Shown: positions 45,951-54,397, numbered from the stretch's first letter. The stretch is DNA of 64,000 bases from an uncultured bacterium (GCA_949288485.1 CASEKC010000004.1:62001-126000); one strand, 5' to 3'. A program made the numbers and translations. The notes: generated by a model not told the origin, from the letters alone.

Positions 45951-45975
45951 TAGTTATACGAGGAGGGTTATAATA

Positions 45976-47313
45976 ATGAACATAGTAACAATAATTTTAC
46001 AAACAACTTTAAGCTTATCTGTATTTTTTAATACTGAAAATACGTCCATTTCTAATCACAATTTTGATTCTATTAAAAATTTAACATTGGAATCTGGAGA
46101 GAAAAAAGAAATTAATTTAGATTTTTTGAGTAATAATCAGTATTGCTTGTATGAAATAAAAACAAAAGGAGACTGTGATACATATTTAGAATTATATGCT
46201 GATGGGAAATTAATAAAAAGCAATGACAATGATGGAGGATCTAAAAATTCAGTTATCTATTTTTCCAGAGAAAAAGGTGTATCTTATTCATATGTAGTTA
46301 AAAATAAAGAATCAAGCAAAAAGAATTTTACGGTTACTTTTTTGCCAGAGTATCCAGTTTATTTTAATAGTGTTGATTTACCTGATGACCCGGATGGCGC
46401 CAAAGCAATTAATACAATTAATGATGTCGAGAGTATAATAGACGATCTTAATAGTAACGGATATTATGTTAATAATTGTGTAAATGCTTCATTCTCTGAT
46501 ATGAATTCTAACGGAAGTAATGGCAGAAATAAATTTAATAATAAATATTATTTTATCAGCTCTCATGGTAGTGAATATGGAAGAATAACTTTTAATTTGA
46601 ATTCAAAAGTTTATGCATCTTCTTTTCCAATAATGGATAAATGTGAAGTAGCTATTTTTGCAATTTGTCATGGAGGAAAAGAAGGGAATGTAGCCGATTA
46701 TGTTGTTAAATATAAATCTGTTAAAAATTCAATAGGATGGCCCGGATCAACTTATACTGATATTTCTAAAACATTTACTGATACACTTTTTTATCGATTT
46801 AAATATGGCGATAATATTTATGAAGCAGCTGATGCCGCTTTAAATGAAATTAATTCGGTTTATTGGTATAAAAATGTTTTTAATAGCTGGGGTAAAGATA
46901 CTATTAAAGATTTTAAAATTTACGGTCTTGAAGAAAATCAATTAAGAAATAATTTTATTAATTTTAGCCAAAAAAAGAATGATAAATATATCTTTAATAT
47001 TGATAACGACGTTCTTAAAAAAATGATTGATTATTCATGTGATGGAGAAAATTATAAAATATTGTGTATTAACAATGTTGCAACTAACTATATTGCAAAA
47101 GAAATTAATGGCCAGTATTATTCGAATTTTAAAGATTTTAATTTAAAATCGCTTATTGAAAAAGATTCACCCAACCAATTATTATACATTTTTGATGGTG
47201 AGAAATATTATAATATTGAAGTATTGAATTATAATGAGAAAAACATTTTTTATGATTTCTCAAAAGACGAAATTCTAAATATAGACAATTTGAGGAGATA
47301 TATTAGATTATGA
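45976..47313 (+). CDS. Secreted PPC-domain plus caspase-like (clan CD) protease
   Basis: 445 residues with a short hydrophobic N-terminal signal. Residues ~35-130 resemble a bacterial pre-peptidase C-terminal (PPC) beta-domain (LTLESGEKKEINLDF, DTYLELYADGKLIKSNDNDGG). Residues ~145-320 look like a CHAT/clostripain-type caspase fold: YFISSHGSEYG (His197), AIFAICHGGKEGN (Cys231), SIGWPGSTYTDISKTFTDTLFYRFKYGDNIYEAADAAL, given here in pieces. The C-terminal ~120 residues are unknown. AGGAGGG precedes the start. It ends in TGA within ATGA, coupling it to the lipoprotein. Confidence 0.7.
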   Translation: MNIVTIILQTTLSLSVFFNTENTSISNHNFDSIKNLTLESGEKKEINLDFLSNNQYCLYEIKTKGDCDTYLELYADGKLIKSNDNDGGSKNSVIYFSREKGVSYSYVVKNKESSKKNFTVTFLPEYPVYFNSVDLPDDPDGAKAINTINDVESIIDDLNSNGYYVNNCVNASFSDMNSNGSNGRNKFNNKYYFISSHGSEYGRITFNLNSKVYASSFPIMDKCEVAIFAICHGGKEGNVADYVVKYKSVKNSIGWPGSTYTDISKTFTDTLFYRFKYGDNIYEAADAALNEINSVYWYKNVFNSWGKDTIKDFKIYGLEENQLRNNFINFSQKKNDKYIFNIDNDVLKKMIDYSCDGENYKILCINNVATNYIAKEINGQYYSNFKDFNLKSLIEKDSPNQLLYIFDGEKYYNIEVLNYNEKNIFYDFSKDEILNIDNLRRYIRL

Positions 47314-47771
47314 GAAAAAAATATTTTATTTTAGCTTATTTATTTAGCATTTCATTAACTTCATGTTCATTGTTTTATCCTTATTTAAACATCAAATCAT
47401 ATGTTAAAAGTAATAATGCATCTTTAATTGGAGTTATAACAAGATTTGATCATCAATTAATTGAACTTAAAGATAACAAAAATGAAGAAGATTTTTTAAA
47501 TGATTTTTCTTCAATAAAAAGATCGTATAAAGATAAAGGTGATAAATGTGGAATTGATGAATTTTATGTAGTATTTCATTCTTCTAAAAATGATGAATAT
47601 TTCGGATATGGAAGAAGAAATTTTGTAATATATAATTCCTTTTCTTTATCTAATTTAGAAGATATTAAGATTAAAGAAGCGCAGGAGTGTTATACGGATT
47701 CAATTAGTGAATATTTTAAAATTTGCAATGAATATTTTGATTTACCAGAATTAATAAATCAATGTGGTTAA
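47310..47771 (+). CDS. Small lipoprotein, copy 2
   Basis: 153 residues, lipobox LTSC (Cys19), close paralogue of the protein at 39799: both share SCSLFYPYLN, KNEEDFLNDFSSIKRS, DEFYVVFHSSKNDEYFGYGR and the Cys pattern. DNA similarity is also high in the middle of the gene, indicating recent duplication. Coupled by a 4-base overlap to the caspase-like protease, it may act as its surface partner or inhibitor (inference). Confidence 0.75.
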   Translation: MRKKYFILAYLFSISLTSCSLFYPYLNIKSYVKSNNASLIGVITRFDHQLIELKDNKNEEDFLNDFSSIKRSYKDKGDKCGIDEFYVVFHSSKNDEYFGYGRRNFVIYNSFSLSNLEDIKIKEAQECYTDSISEYFKICNEYFDLPELINQCG

Positions 47772-47796
47772 AAAATATTTTATAGTACAAATATGT

Positions 47797-47829
47797 ATTG
47801 AATATATATTCAATATAAACATTTTTTTC
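47797..47829 (+). terminator. Terminator of the caspase-like operon
   Basis: A perfect 20-base palindrome, TATTGAATAT + ATATTCAATA (47797-47816), is followed within a few bases by T7. Confidence 0.65.
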
Positions 47830-47858
47830 TTGATATTTATCCCTTTCTTTTCTATAAT
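47830..47858 (+). promoter_or_regulatory. Promoter of rpmE
   Basis: TTGATA (47830-47835), 17-base spacer, TATAAT (47853-47858). A start near 47865 gives a ~55-base leader. Confidence 0.85.
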
Positions 47859-47864
47859 CTCGAT

Positions 47865-47920
47865 ACATGCTTTCTTTGAACAAGAAAATAAGAAAGTTCA
47901 AGGCGGAAGGAGTAAAGAAT
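47865..47920 (+). promoter_or_regulatory. Possible autoregulatory leader of rpmE
   Basis: Two mutually exclusive pairings are visible: CTTTCTT with AAGAAAG, and TTGAAC with GTTCAA, the latter ending just before GGAAGGAG. Ribosomal-protein leaders for L31 are known in Firmicutes; whether this belongs to that family cannot be told by eye. Confidence 0.35.
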
Positions 47921-48127
47921 ATGAAAGAAGGAATTCATCCAAAGTATCAAAAATGCCAAGTTACTTGCGTATCTTGTGGTGCAACATTTGAAACAGAATC
48001 AACAATGAAAGAAATTAGAGTTGATACATGTTCAAATTGCCATCCATTCTATACTGGAAAACAAAGATTCGTTCAAGCTGATGGTAGAGTTGATAAATTC
48101 AATAAAAAATACGGATTTAAAAAATAG
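47921..48127 (+). CDS. rpmE: Ribosomal protein bL31 (zinc form)
   Basis: I choose ATG 47921 ([20 protein letters not shown], 68 residues), the canonical L31 start, with GGAAGGAG upstream; longer frames read through the leader. Four Cys (QKCQ, CVSC, CSNC region) mark the zinc-binding C+ type rather than the zinc-independent paralogue. [22 protein letters not shown] is the typical C-terminus. Confidence 0.97.
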   Translation: MKEGIHPKYQKCQVTCVSCGATFETESTMKEIRVDTCSNCHPFYTGKQRFVQADGRVDKFNKKYGFKK

Positions 48128-48148
48128 TTTAAAATTAAATTTATTTAT

Positions 48149-48182
48149 AAGAAAAAATGGAGATTAAACTCCATTTTTTCTT
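48149..48182 (+). terminator. Terminator of rpmE
   Basis: AAGAAAAAATGGAG and CTCCATTTTTTCTT pair around ATTAAA. The A/T-rich remainder up to metG holds only short A/T inverted repeats. Confidence 0.88.
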
Positions 48183-48281
48183 ATATAAAAGAACATAAAA
48201 AAATGGTATATTAATCAAGGATTATTTATTAATTTATTTATATATAAATAATAAATAAAAGAAAGAAAGGTTATTTAATTT

Positions 48282-49871
48282 ATGGAAAAGAAAAGATTTT
48301 ATATAACAACTCCAATTTATTATCCATCTGGAAATGCTCATATTGGTCATGCTTATTGTACAACTTTATGTGATGTTTTTGCTCGTTATAAAAGAATGAG
48401 ACATTTTGAAACATTCTTTTTAACAGGTACTGATGAACATGGTTTAAAAATAGAAAAAAATGCTAAAGCAGCTGGAAAAGATCCTCAAACATATGTTGAT
48501 GAAATCGTTGCTAAATTTAAAGATTTATGGAGAGTAATGGAAATTTCTAATGATGATTTTATTAGAACTACTGATCCAAAACATATTGCTGTTGTTCAAA
48601 AAGTTTTTTCTCATATGATTAAAAACGATGATGTCTATTTAGGAAGCTATAAGGGATGGTATTGTATACCATGTGAATCTTTTTGGACTGATACACAAGT
48701 AGGCGAAAATCATCTTTGTCCTGATTGTGGAAGAGAAGTTGTTAAAGAAGAAGAACCTTGTTTATTTTTTAAAACTCAAAAATATTTACCAGAATTAAAT
48801 ACTTTCTTTGATAAAGAAAAAAGTGTTTATCCTATTGGTAGAAAAAATGAGATGATTAATAATTTTATTAAACCAGGATTAGAAGATTTGTGTGTTTCAA
48901 GAACTTCATTTAAATGGGGTGTTCCAATTAATGAATATGAAGGACATGTTTCTTATGTTTGGGTTGACGCTCTTTTTAATTATGTTTCGGCTTTAAATTA
49001 TTTAACTGATGATGATTCTTTATATAAAAAATTCTGGGAAAGTGAAGAAAGTGAAATTATTCATGTAATTGGTGCAGATATTACTCGTTTCCATACAATT
49101 TATTGGCCAGAATTTTTAACATCAATGGGATTAAGACTTCCAGACCGCGTCTTTGTTCATGGTTTATTAATGATGAAAGATGGTAAAATGTCTAAATCAA
49201 AAGGAAATGTCGTTTCGCCTTATCCATTAATCGAAAGATATGGAGTTGATGCTTTAAGATATTATTTAACTAGAGAAATTATTTTTGGAAACGATGGTCA
49301 ATTTACTCCAGAACAATTTATTGATCGTATTAACATGGATTTAGTTAATAATTATGGAAATTTAGTTTCTAGAACAATTTCTATGATTGAAAAATATTTT
49401 GATGGAGTTATTCCTTCCTATTTAAAAGATATTAATGAACAAGATAATGAAATTGATTCTTTAATTAAGTTAACTATTGATAAATATATTAGTGAACTTG
49501 ATGATTTAAAAATTACTGAAGGATTTATTGATGTAATGAATTTAATTTCAAGAGCTAATAAATATATTGAAGAAACAACTCCATGGGCTTTAGCAAAAGA
49601 TGAGAGTAAAAAAGAAAATTTAAAATCTGTTTTAGCTCATTTAGCACGTGTTTTATTTGTTTCAACAAAACTTTTAGAACCAGTTCTTGTTAAAAAGGTT
49701 AAAGAAGTATACGAAGAACTTAATTTAACTAATGAAGAAGCTGATTTTGACAATATTTTAAATGAACATTTATTAGATAATAAAAAGGTTAAAAAAGGAG
49801 CAATCCTCTTCCCAAGACTTGATGTAAATAAAGAAGTTGAATATGTTAAGTCTTTAATGACTAATAAATAA
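48282..49871 (+). CDS. metG: Methionyl-tRNA synthetase
   Basis: Class I synthetase. 529 residues. HIGH motif as SGNAHIGHAY (about 14-23), zinc knuckle CIPCESFW...CPDCGRE (about 127-152) and KMSKS as GKMSKSKGN (about 302). The C-terminal tRNA-binding OB domain of longer MetRS is absent. AAAGAAAGG lies upstream without a classic Shine-Dalgarno. In many Firmicutes metG neighbours tatD-rnmV; here they are ~43 kb apart. Confidence 0.97.
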   Translation: MEKKRFYITTPIYYPSGNAHIGHAYCTTLCDVFARYKRMRHFETFFLTGTDEHGLKIEKNAKAAGKDPQTYVDEIVAKFKDLWRVMEISNDDFIRTTDPKHIAVVQKVFSHMIKNDDVYLGSYKGWYCIPCESFWTDTQVGENHLCPDCGREVVKEEEPCLFFKTQKYLPELNTFFDKEKSVYPIGRKNEMINNFIKPGLEDLCVSRTSFKWGVPINEYEGHVSYVWVDALFNYVSALNYLTDDDSLYKKFWESEESEIIHVIGADITRFHTIYWPEFLTSMGLRLPDRVFVHGLLMMKDGKMSKSKGNVVSPYPLIERYGVDALRYYLTREIIFGNDGQFTPEQFIDRINMDLVNNYGNLVSRTISMIEKYFDGVIPSYLKDINEQDNEIDSLIKLTIDKYISELDDLKITEGFIDVMNLISRANKYIEETTPWALAKDESKKENLKSVLAHLARVLFVSTKLLEPVLVKKVKEVYEELNLTNEEADFDNILNEHLLDNKKVKKGAILFPRLDVNKEVEYVKSLMTNK

Positions 49872-49884
49872 AATTATTTATTAA

Positions 49885-49930
49885 TAAAAAAAGATGGTGC
49901 CTTTATGGGATAGAAATATCAGCACCATCT
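49885..49930 (-). terminator. Hairpin with U-tract only on the minus strand
   Basis: AGATGGTGC (49892-49900) and GCACCATCT (49922-49930) pair; the 21-base loop contains GATA-GAAA-TATC. An A7 tract precedes it on the plus strand, so only a minus-strand transcript gets stem plus T7. As a metG terminator it would lack a good T-run. No minus-strand gene is nearby. Confidence 0.5.
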
Positions 49931-50038
49931 ATTACCTTTATTATAAATATAAAAATAAAAAAATAGATTAAAATATGTATTTTTTATTTATATAAGAAAG
50001 AATTGTTTATTATATTTGTCACTAATTTAATAATAAAA

Positions 50039-50341
50039 ATGGAAAAACTAGATTTTAATAAAGATTTTAATTTTATAAATAAGCATAATGTAAGTTATTA
50101 TGCTTATTTAAACAATAAAGAAGTTATATTTTTATCTTATAAAAAATATGAAGGAATTATAACTTTACAATATTTAGAAAATGGTGGGATAACTTCTTTA
50201 ATTGATAATAAAATAATTATTAAATTAAAGAATGGATATTTAGAAATAAGTAAACTTAAATATATGAATAGAGAATATTCTTCAAAAGAATTTATAAAGT
50301 TAATTGGAGAAAAGAATTTAATTAATAATTATTTTAAATAA
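50039..50341 (+). CDS. Small protein resembling a stand-alone Fmt C-terminal domain
   Basis: I use ATG 50039 (100 residues); a TTG at 50003 would add 12. The C-terminal part reads GITSLIDNKIIIKLKNGYLEI and SKLKYMNREYSSKEFIKLIGEK, which follows the pattern of the OB-like C-terminal domain of methionyl-tRNA formyltransferase (G-I-x(n)-G-x-L-x-I-x(2)-L-Q-x(2)-G-K-K-x-M-x(3)-F-x(3)-G). No formyltransferase catalytic domain is attached. It lies between metG and the rRNA methyltransferase. Low-confidence homology. Confidence 0.5.
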   Translation: MEKLDFNKDFNFINKHNVSYYAYLNNKEVIFLSYKKYEGIITLQYLENGGITSLIDNKIIIKLKNGYLEISKLKYMNREYSSKEFIKLIGEKNLINNYFK

Positions 50342-50369
50342 AAATATAATTAAATTAGATATAAAAGAT

Positions 50370-51707
50370 ATGAAAAATGAACTTATAAATGTTAAATGTG
50401 TAGATTTTACCTTTGATGGACAAGGTTTAGCTAAAGATAAAAATAAAAGGACATATTTTGTTCCTTCTCTTTTAATTGATGAAGAAGCTGAAATTGAAGT
50501 TTTATATCATAAAAAAGATTATGATATTGGTAAAATTAAAAAGATAACTAAATTATCTCCATATCGAATAAATCCTAAATGTCCATGTGCCACTGCTTGT
50601 GGAGGATGCTCTTTTCAAAATCTTTTATATGAAAAAGAGTTGGAATATAAAAGAAAAGTTGCAATTAATACTTTAAAATCAATTGCTAAAATTGATGTAA
50701 AAAATCCTTCTATAATCGGAATGGAAGAACCATATTATTATAGAAATAAAATCCAAGTTCCTTTTGGTTATGATAAACAAAAAAGACTAGTTTATGGTTT
50801 TTATCGTTTGAAAAGCCATGATATTGTTCCTATTTCTGAATGCGTAATTGAAAGTAAAGAACATGTTTCTATTTTAAAAAGCATTAAAGATTTAATGTTA
50901 TCAATGAAAATAAATGCTTATGATGAAGATAAAGATGAAGGTATCTTAAGGCATGTTTTAATACGTGTTGGCAAAGTAAGCAAGGAAATAATGGTTGTTT
51001 TAGTAGTTAAAGAAAAACAATTTAAAAATAAAGGTGTTTTTGTTAAAGAATTAGTTAAATTAAATCCTGAAATAACGACTGTCATTTATAATTACAACGA
51101 AAGAAGAACTAATGTAATTTTAGGCGAAAAAGAAGAAGTTGCTTATGGAAGAGGATTTATTTTTGATTCTCTTTTAGGAATAAATTTTAAAATTTCTTCA
51201 AAATCTTTTTATCAAGTGAATCATGATCAATGTGAAAAATTATATTCTTTAGCAATTTCTAAAGCACATTTAACTAAAGAAGATGAAATTTTAGATGCTT
51301 ATTGCGGAATAGGAACAATTGGTTTAATCGCTTCAAAATATGTAAAAAATGTTTTAGGAGTAGAAATAGTTAAAGAAGCAATTGAAGATGCCATTCAAAA
51401 TGCAAAATTAAACAATATTAAAAATGCTATATTTATAGTTAGCGACGCAAAAGATGTCATGCTTAAAAAAGCATATGATTGTGTTTTTGTTGATCCACCA
51501 AGGAAAGGTTTAGATCCTAAATTTTTAAAAGGAATTATGAATTCTCATCCTAAAAAAATTGTCTATATTTCTTGTGATGTAGGAACACTTGCTAGAGATT
51601 TATCTATTTTAAAGAAAAATTATAATATTGAATCTATTGATTTCATAGATATGTTCCCAAGAACCTTCCACGTGGAAACAGTCGCTTATTTAGAATTAAA
51701 AAGATAA
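50370..51707 (+). CDS. 23S rRNA (uracil-C5)-methyltransferase, TrmA/RlmCD type
   Basis: Methylates C5 of uridines in 23S rRNA; Gram-positive members often handle both U747 and U1939. 445 residues. An N-terminal TRAM domain (about 1-60) precedes four Cys for an Fe-S cluster in CPCATACGGCSFQ with a later Cys. A SAM-binding loop LDAYCGIGTIGL (about 308) and VDPPRKGL follow; the catalytic Cys402 is in YISCDVGT. No Shine-Dalgarno is obvious. The MazG-like gene follows after 18 bases. Confidence 0.92.
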   Translation: MKNELINVKCVDFTFDGQGLAKDKNKRTYFVPSLLIDEEAEIEVLYHKKDYDIGKIKKITKLSPYRINPKCPCATACGGCSFQNLLYEKELEYKRKVAINTLKSIAKIDVKNPSIIGMEEPYYYRNKIQVPFGYDKQKRLVYGFYRLKSHDIVPISECVIESKEHVSILKSIKDLMLSMKINAYDEDKDEGILRHVLIRVGKVSKEIMVVLVVKEKQFKNKGVFVKELVKLNPEITTVIYNYNERRTNVILGEKEEVAYGRGFIFDSLLGINFKISSKSFYQVNHDQCEKLYSLAISKAHLTKEDEILDAYCGIGTIGLIASKYVKNVLGVEIVKEAIEDAIQNAKLNNIKNAIFIVSDAKDVMLKKAYDCVFVDPPRKGLDPKFLKGIMNSHPKKIVYISCDVGTLARDLSILKKNYNIESIDFIDMFPRTFHVETVAYLELKR

Positions 51708-51725
51708 TTAAAAAGGAAGAAAAAA

Positions 51726-52049
51726 ATGATAAAAAAAGAGACGGTTGAAAGAATTAAAAAATTTAGTGATGATCGAAATTTTGATCAATTTCATTCTCCT
51801 GCAAATTTAGCTAAATCTATATCAATAGAAGCTAATGAATTACTTGAATGTTTTCAATGGGACGAAGTTAATTTTAATCTTGATGAAGTTAAAGATGAAT
51901 TAGCTGATGTAAGTGTTTATATTATTGATTTAGCACTTAAACTTAATTTAGATTTAGATGAAATTATTAATAATAAAATGAAGAAAAACGAAGATAAATA
52001 TCCTATTGAAAAAAGTTATGGCAAAGCAACTAAATACGATAAATTATAA
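51726..52049 (+). CDS. MazG-like nucleotide pyrophosphohydrolase
   Basis: 107 residues, all-alpha NTP-PPase of the small RS21-C6/MazG-like type. Metal-binding acids are in SIEANELLECFQW (E-x3-E) and DELADVSVYIIDLA (E-x2-D). Hydrolyses non-canonical or excess dNTPs to dNMP, by family knowledge. AAAAGGAAG precedes the start; co-transcribed with the methyltransferase. Confidence 0.88.
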   Translation: MIKKETVERIKKFSDDRNFDQFHSPANLAKSISIEANELLECFQWDEVNFNLDEVKDELADVSVYIIDLALKLNLDLDEIINNKMKKNEDKYPIEKSYGKATKYDKL

Positions 52050-52100
52050 AATTGCTTGTCAAAAATTTATTTTAGCCTTAACATTATTATTAATTCATAA

Positions 52101-52165
52101 GCAATATAGCGAATTTATATTTTATTTATTTAATAAATAAATATTTTTTCACCCCCCTATATTGC
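52101..52165 (+). repeat. Nested inverted repeats in a 280-base gap
   Basis: GCAATATAG (52101-52109) and CTATATTGC (52157-52165) form a 9-bp outer stem. Inside lies a second near-perfect A/T inverted repeat (TTATTTATT/AATAAATAA) and an unusual C6 run (CACCCCCC) sits just before the outer 3' arm. No gene fits this gap (52050-52329). It may be a structured leader or small RNA. Confidence 0.35.
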
Positions 52166-52185
52166 ATATAATATTTTTCTCCTTT

Positions 52186-52222
52186 AGTCGAATGATAACG
52201 TTATCATTCGACTTTATTTTTT
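52186..52222 (+). terminator. Perfect 28-base palindrome, terminator
   Basis: AGTCGAATGATAAC and GTTATCATTCGACT are exact complements with no unpaired loop in DNA; TTATTTTTT follows. It ends whatever is transcribed through the gap, or could bind a dimeric regulator upstream of the ene-reductase operon. Confidence 0.75.
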
Positions 52223-52329
52223 AAATTAAATATTTAATAATTCATAAATTTAAAGTTTATAGATTATTCTTTTTACTTTTTATTTTATAATATTCTTAAA
52301 TTCATAAAGTTATTAGGGAGAAAAAAATA

Positions 52330-54387
52330 ATGAAAAAAGATTATGAGACTCTATTTACACCTCGGAAGATAGGGAATGTAACTATTAAAAATAGAATAGT
52401 TTTATGTCCTATGGGTGGAACATCTCTTTTTGGTTGGATGGAAAGAAACCATTTTGATAAAGAAGCGGCTGATTTCTTTTTAACAAGAGCAAAAAATAAT
52501 GTTGGATTAATTATTCCAGGTATCGCTCCATTAAAAGATACGATTTTAAATCGCTGGCTTTATAAAAATAAGAAGATGTTTGAAGAATTAAAGGTTTATA
52601 TGGAAGAATTCCATAAAACAGGTGCTAAATTATTTGTTCAACTTACAGCTGGATTTGGTAGAAGTTTTGCAATTACTGAACCTTTAAAAATAATAGCTAA
52701 AAATAAAGTTTTATCATTTATTGCTAAACCTATTATTGATGCTTCATATTTATGTGCTTCTCCTAGTGAACTTCCTTCACGTTGGGATCCATCTATAAAA
52801 TGTAGAGCTTTAACAGTTAAAGAAATTCATGAAATTATTGAAGCTTATGCTTTAACTTCAAAAATGTTAAAAGATGCTGGTGTTGATGGAGTTGAAGTTC
52901 ACGCTGTTCATGAAGGCTATTTATTAGATCAATTTACTTTAAAATATACAAATCAAAGAACTGATGATTATGGTGGAAGTTTTGTTAATAGATATCGTTT
53001 CCCTGTAGAAGTAGTTCATGCAATTAAAGATAAATGTGGTAAAGATTTCCCTGTTTCTTTAAGATATTCAGTTATTTCTAAAACAAAAGGCTTTGATCAT
53101 GGCGCACTTCCTGAAGAAGGTAGTAACTATACTGAAGTAGGAAGAGATTTAGAAGAATCTTTATTAGCAGCAAAATATCTTCAAGACGCTGGATATGATA
53201 TGTTAAATTGCGATAATGGTACATATGATGCTTGGTATTGGGCTCACCCACCAGTTTATATGCCTAACAATTGTAATTTAAATGATGTTGCTGAACTTAA
53301 AAAAGCAGTAACAATCCCTTTAGTTTGTGCAGGCAAAATGACTTTAGATGTTGCTAGCGAAGCAATAAAAGAAGGAAAAATTGATGCAATGGGTGTTGCA
53401 AGACAATTTTTAACCGATCCAGCTTGGGTAACTAAAGTTATGGAAGACCGATTAGAAGATATTATGCCATGTATTCATTGTCATAATGGCTGCTTTAACA
53501 TGGCTCATTATAAAGGAGTTGCAAATGATCAAGCATTTAGCGATGTTCAACATATGTCTAGATGTGCTTTAAATCCTGAAACAATGAATAGTGCTTATCG
53601 TATTGAAAAAGCAAAAACCCCAAAAACAATTGCTGTTATTGGTGGAGGAATTGGTGGAATGGAAGCTGCGAGAGTTGCTACTTTAAGAGGTCATAAAGTT
53701 ACAATTTATGAAAAAAGTGACCATTTAGGTGGCGTTTTCTGTGAAGCTTCTAATTTCGACTTTAAGGATAGCGATAAAAAACTTATTAGTTGGTATATTA
53801 GACAAATGGATCAACTACAAGTTAATATTAAGTTAAATACAACAATTAATAATATAGAAGAATTAAAAGAAGATGAAATTATTGTAGCAAATGGCGCTAA
53901 AGCCAGAAAATTAAATGTTAAGGGCGCTGAGAAATGTATTGATGCTTTATCTTATTTAGATAATAAAGAGCAAGTTGGAGATAAAGTTGTAATTATTGGC
54001 GGTGGTTTAACCGGATGCGAAATTGCTTACGACTTAATTTTAAAAGGAAAAACAGTTTCAATTGTTGAAGTTAAACAAGATTTAATGGCTGTAAGGGGTT
54101 TATGTTTAGCTAATTCTTCTTATTTAAGAGATTTCTTTAAACTTCATAAAACCGATGTTCATTTAGATACTAATGTCAGGGAAATTACAGATAAAGTAGT
54201 AGTTTGTGTTGATATTTATGGAAATGAAGTTGCATTAGATTATGATACAGTTATTTGTTCAATTGGCTATAATCCAGCTCCACTTGCAAAAAAATCATCT
54301 CATGTTCACCTTGTTGGAGATGCAAAAGAAGTTGGAAATTTAAGAAATGTTATTTGGGGTGCTTATAAAGTAGCAATGGATTTATAA
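52330..54387 (+). CDS. NADH:flavin ene-reductase (2,4-dienoyl-CoA reductase/Old yellow enzyme class)
   Basis: 685 residues. The N-terminal FMN TIM barrel starts LFTPRKIGNVTIKNRIV and has GVDGVEVHAVHEGYLLDQF and MGVARQFLTDP. A 4Fe-4S motif follows (CIHCHNGCF...SRCALNPE, about 377-415). Two Rossmann dinucleotide sites come next: IAVIGGGIGGMEAARVA (about 437) and KVVIIGGGLTGCEIAYDL (about 552). Enzymes of this build reduce C=C bonds conjugated to carbonyls. It leads an operon with both aconitase X subunits; AGGGAG precedes the ATG. Confidence 0.92.
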   Translation: MKKDYETLFTPRKIGNVTIKNRIVLCPMGGTSLFGWMERNHFDKEAADFFLTRAKNNVGLIIPGIAPLKDTILNRWLYKNKKMFEELKVYMEEFHKTGAKLFVQLTAGFGRSFAITEPLKIIAKNKVLSFIAKPIIDASYLCASPSELPSRWDPSIKCRALTVKEIHEIIEAYALTSKMLKDAGVDGVEVHAVHEGYLLDQFTLKYTNQRTDDYGGSFVNRYRFPVEVVHAIKDKCGKDFPVSLRYSVISKTKGFDHGALPEEGSNYTEVGRDLEESLLAAKYLQDAGYDMLNCDNGTYDAWYWAHPPVYMPNNCNLNDVAELKKAVTIPLVCAGKMTLDVASEAIKEGKIDAMGVARQFLTDPAWVTKVMEDRLEDIMPCIHCHNGCFNMAHYKGVANDQAFSDVQHMSRCALNPETMNSAYRIEKAKTPKTIAVIGGGIGGMEAARVATLRGHKVTIYEKSDHLGGVFCEASNFDFKDSDKKLISWYIRQMDQLQVNIKLNTTINNIEELKEDEIIVANGAKARKLNVKGAEKCIDALSYLDNKEQVGDKVVIIGGGLTGCEIAYDLILKGKTVSIVEVKQDLMAVRGLCLANSSYLRDFFKLHKTDVHLDTNVREITDKVVVCVDIYGNEVALDYDTVICSIGYNPAPLAKKSSHVHLVGDAKEVGNLRNVIWGAYKVAMDL

Positions 54388-54397
54388 GGAGTAATTT

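Noticed and set aside
47716-47991. Short frames on both strands across the rpmE leader
   Set aside because: They cover a terminator and promoter and are Ile/Phe-rich A/T translations; the real gene is rpmE at 47921.
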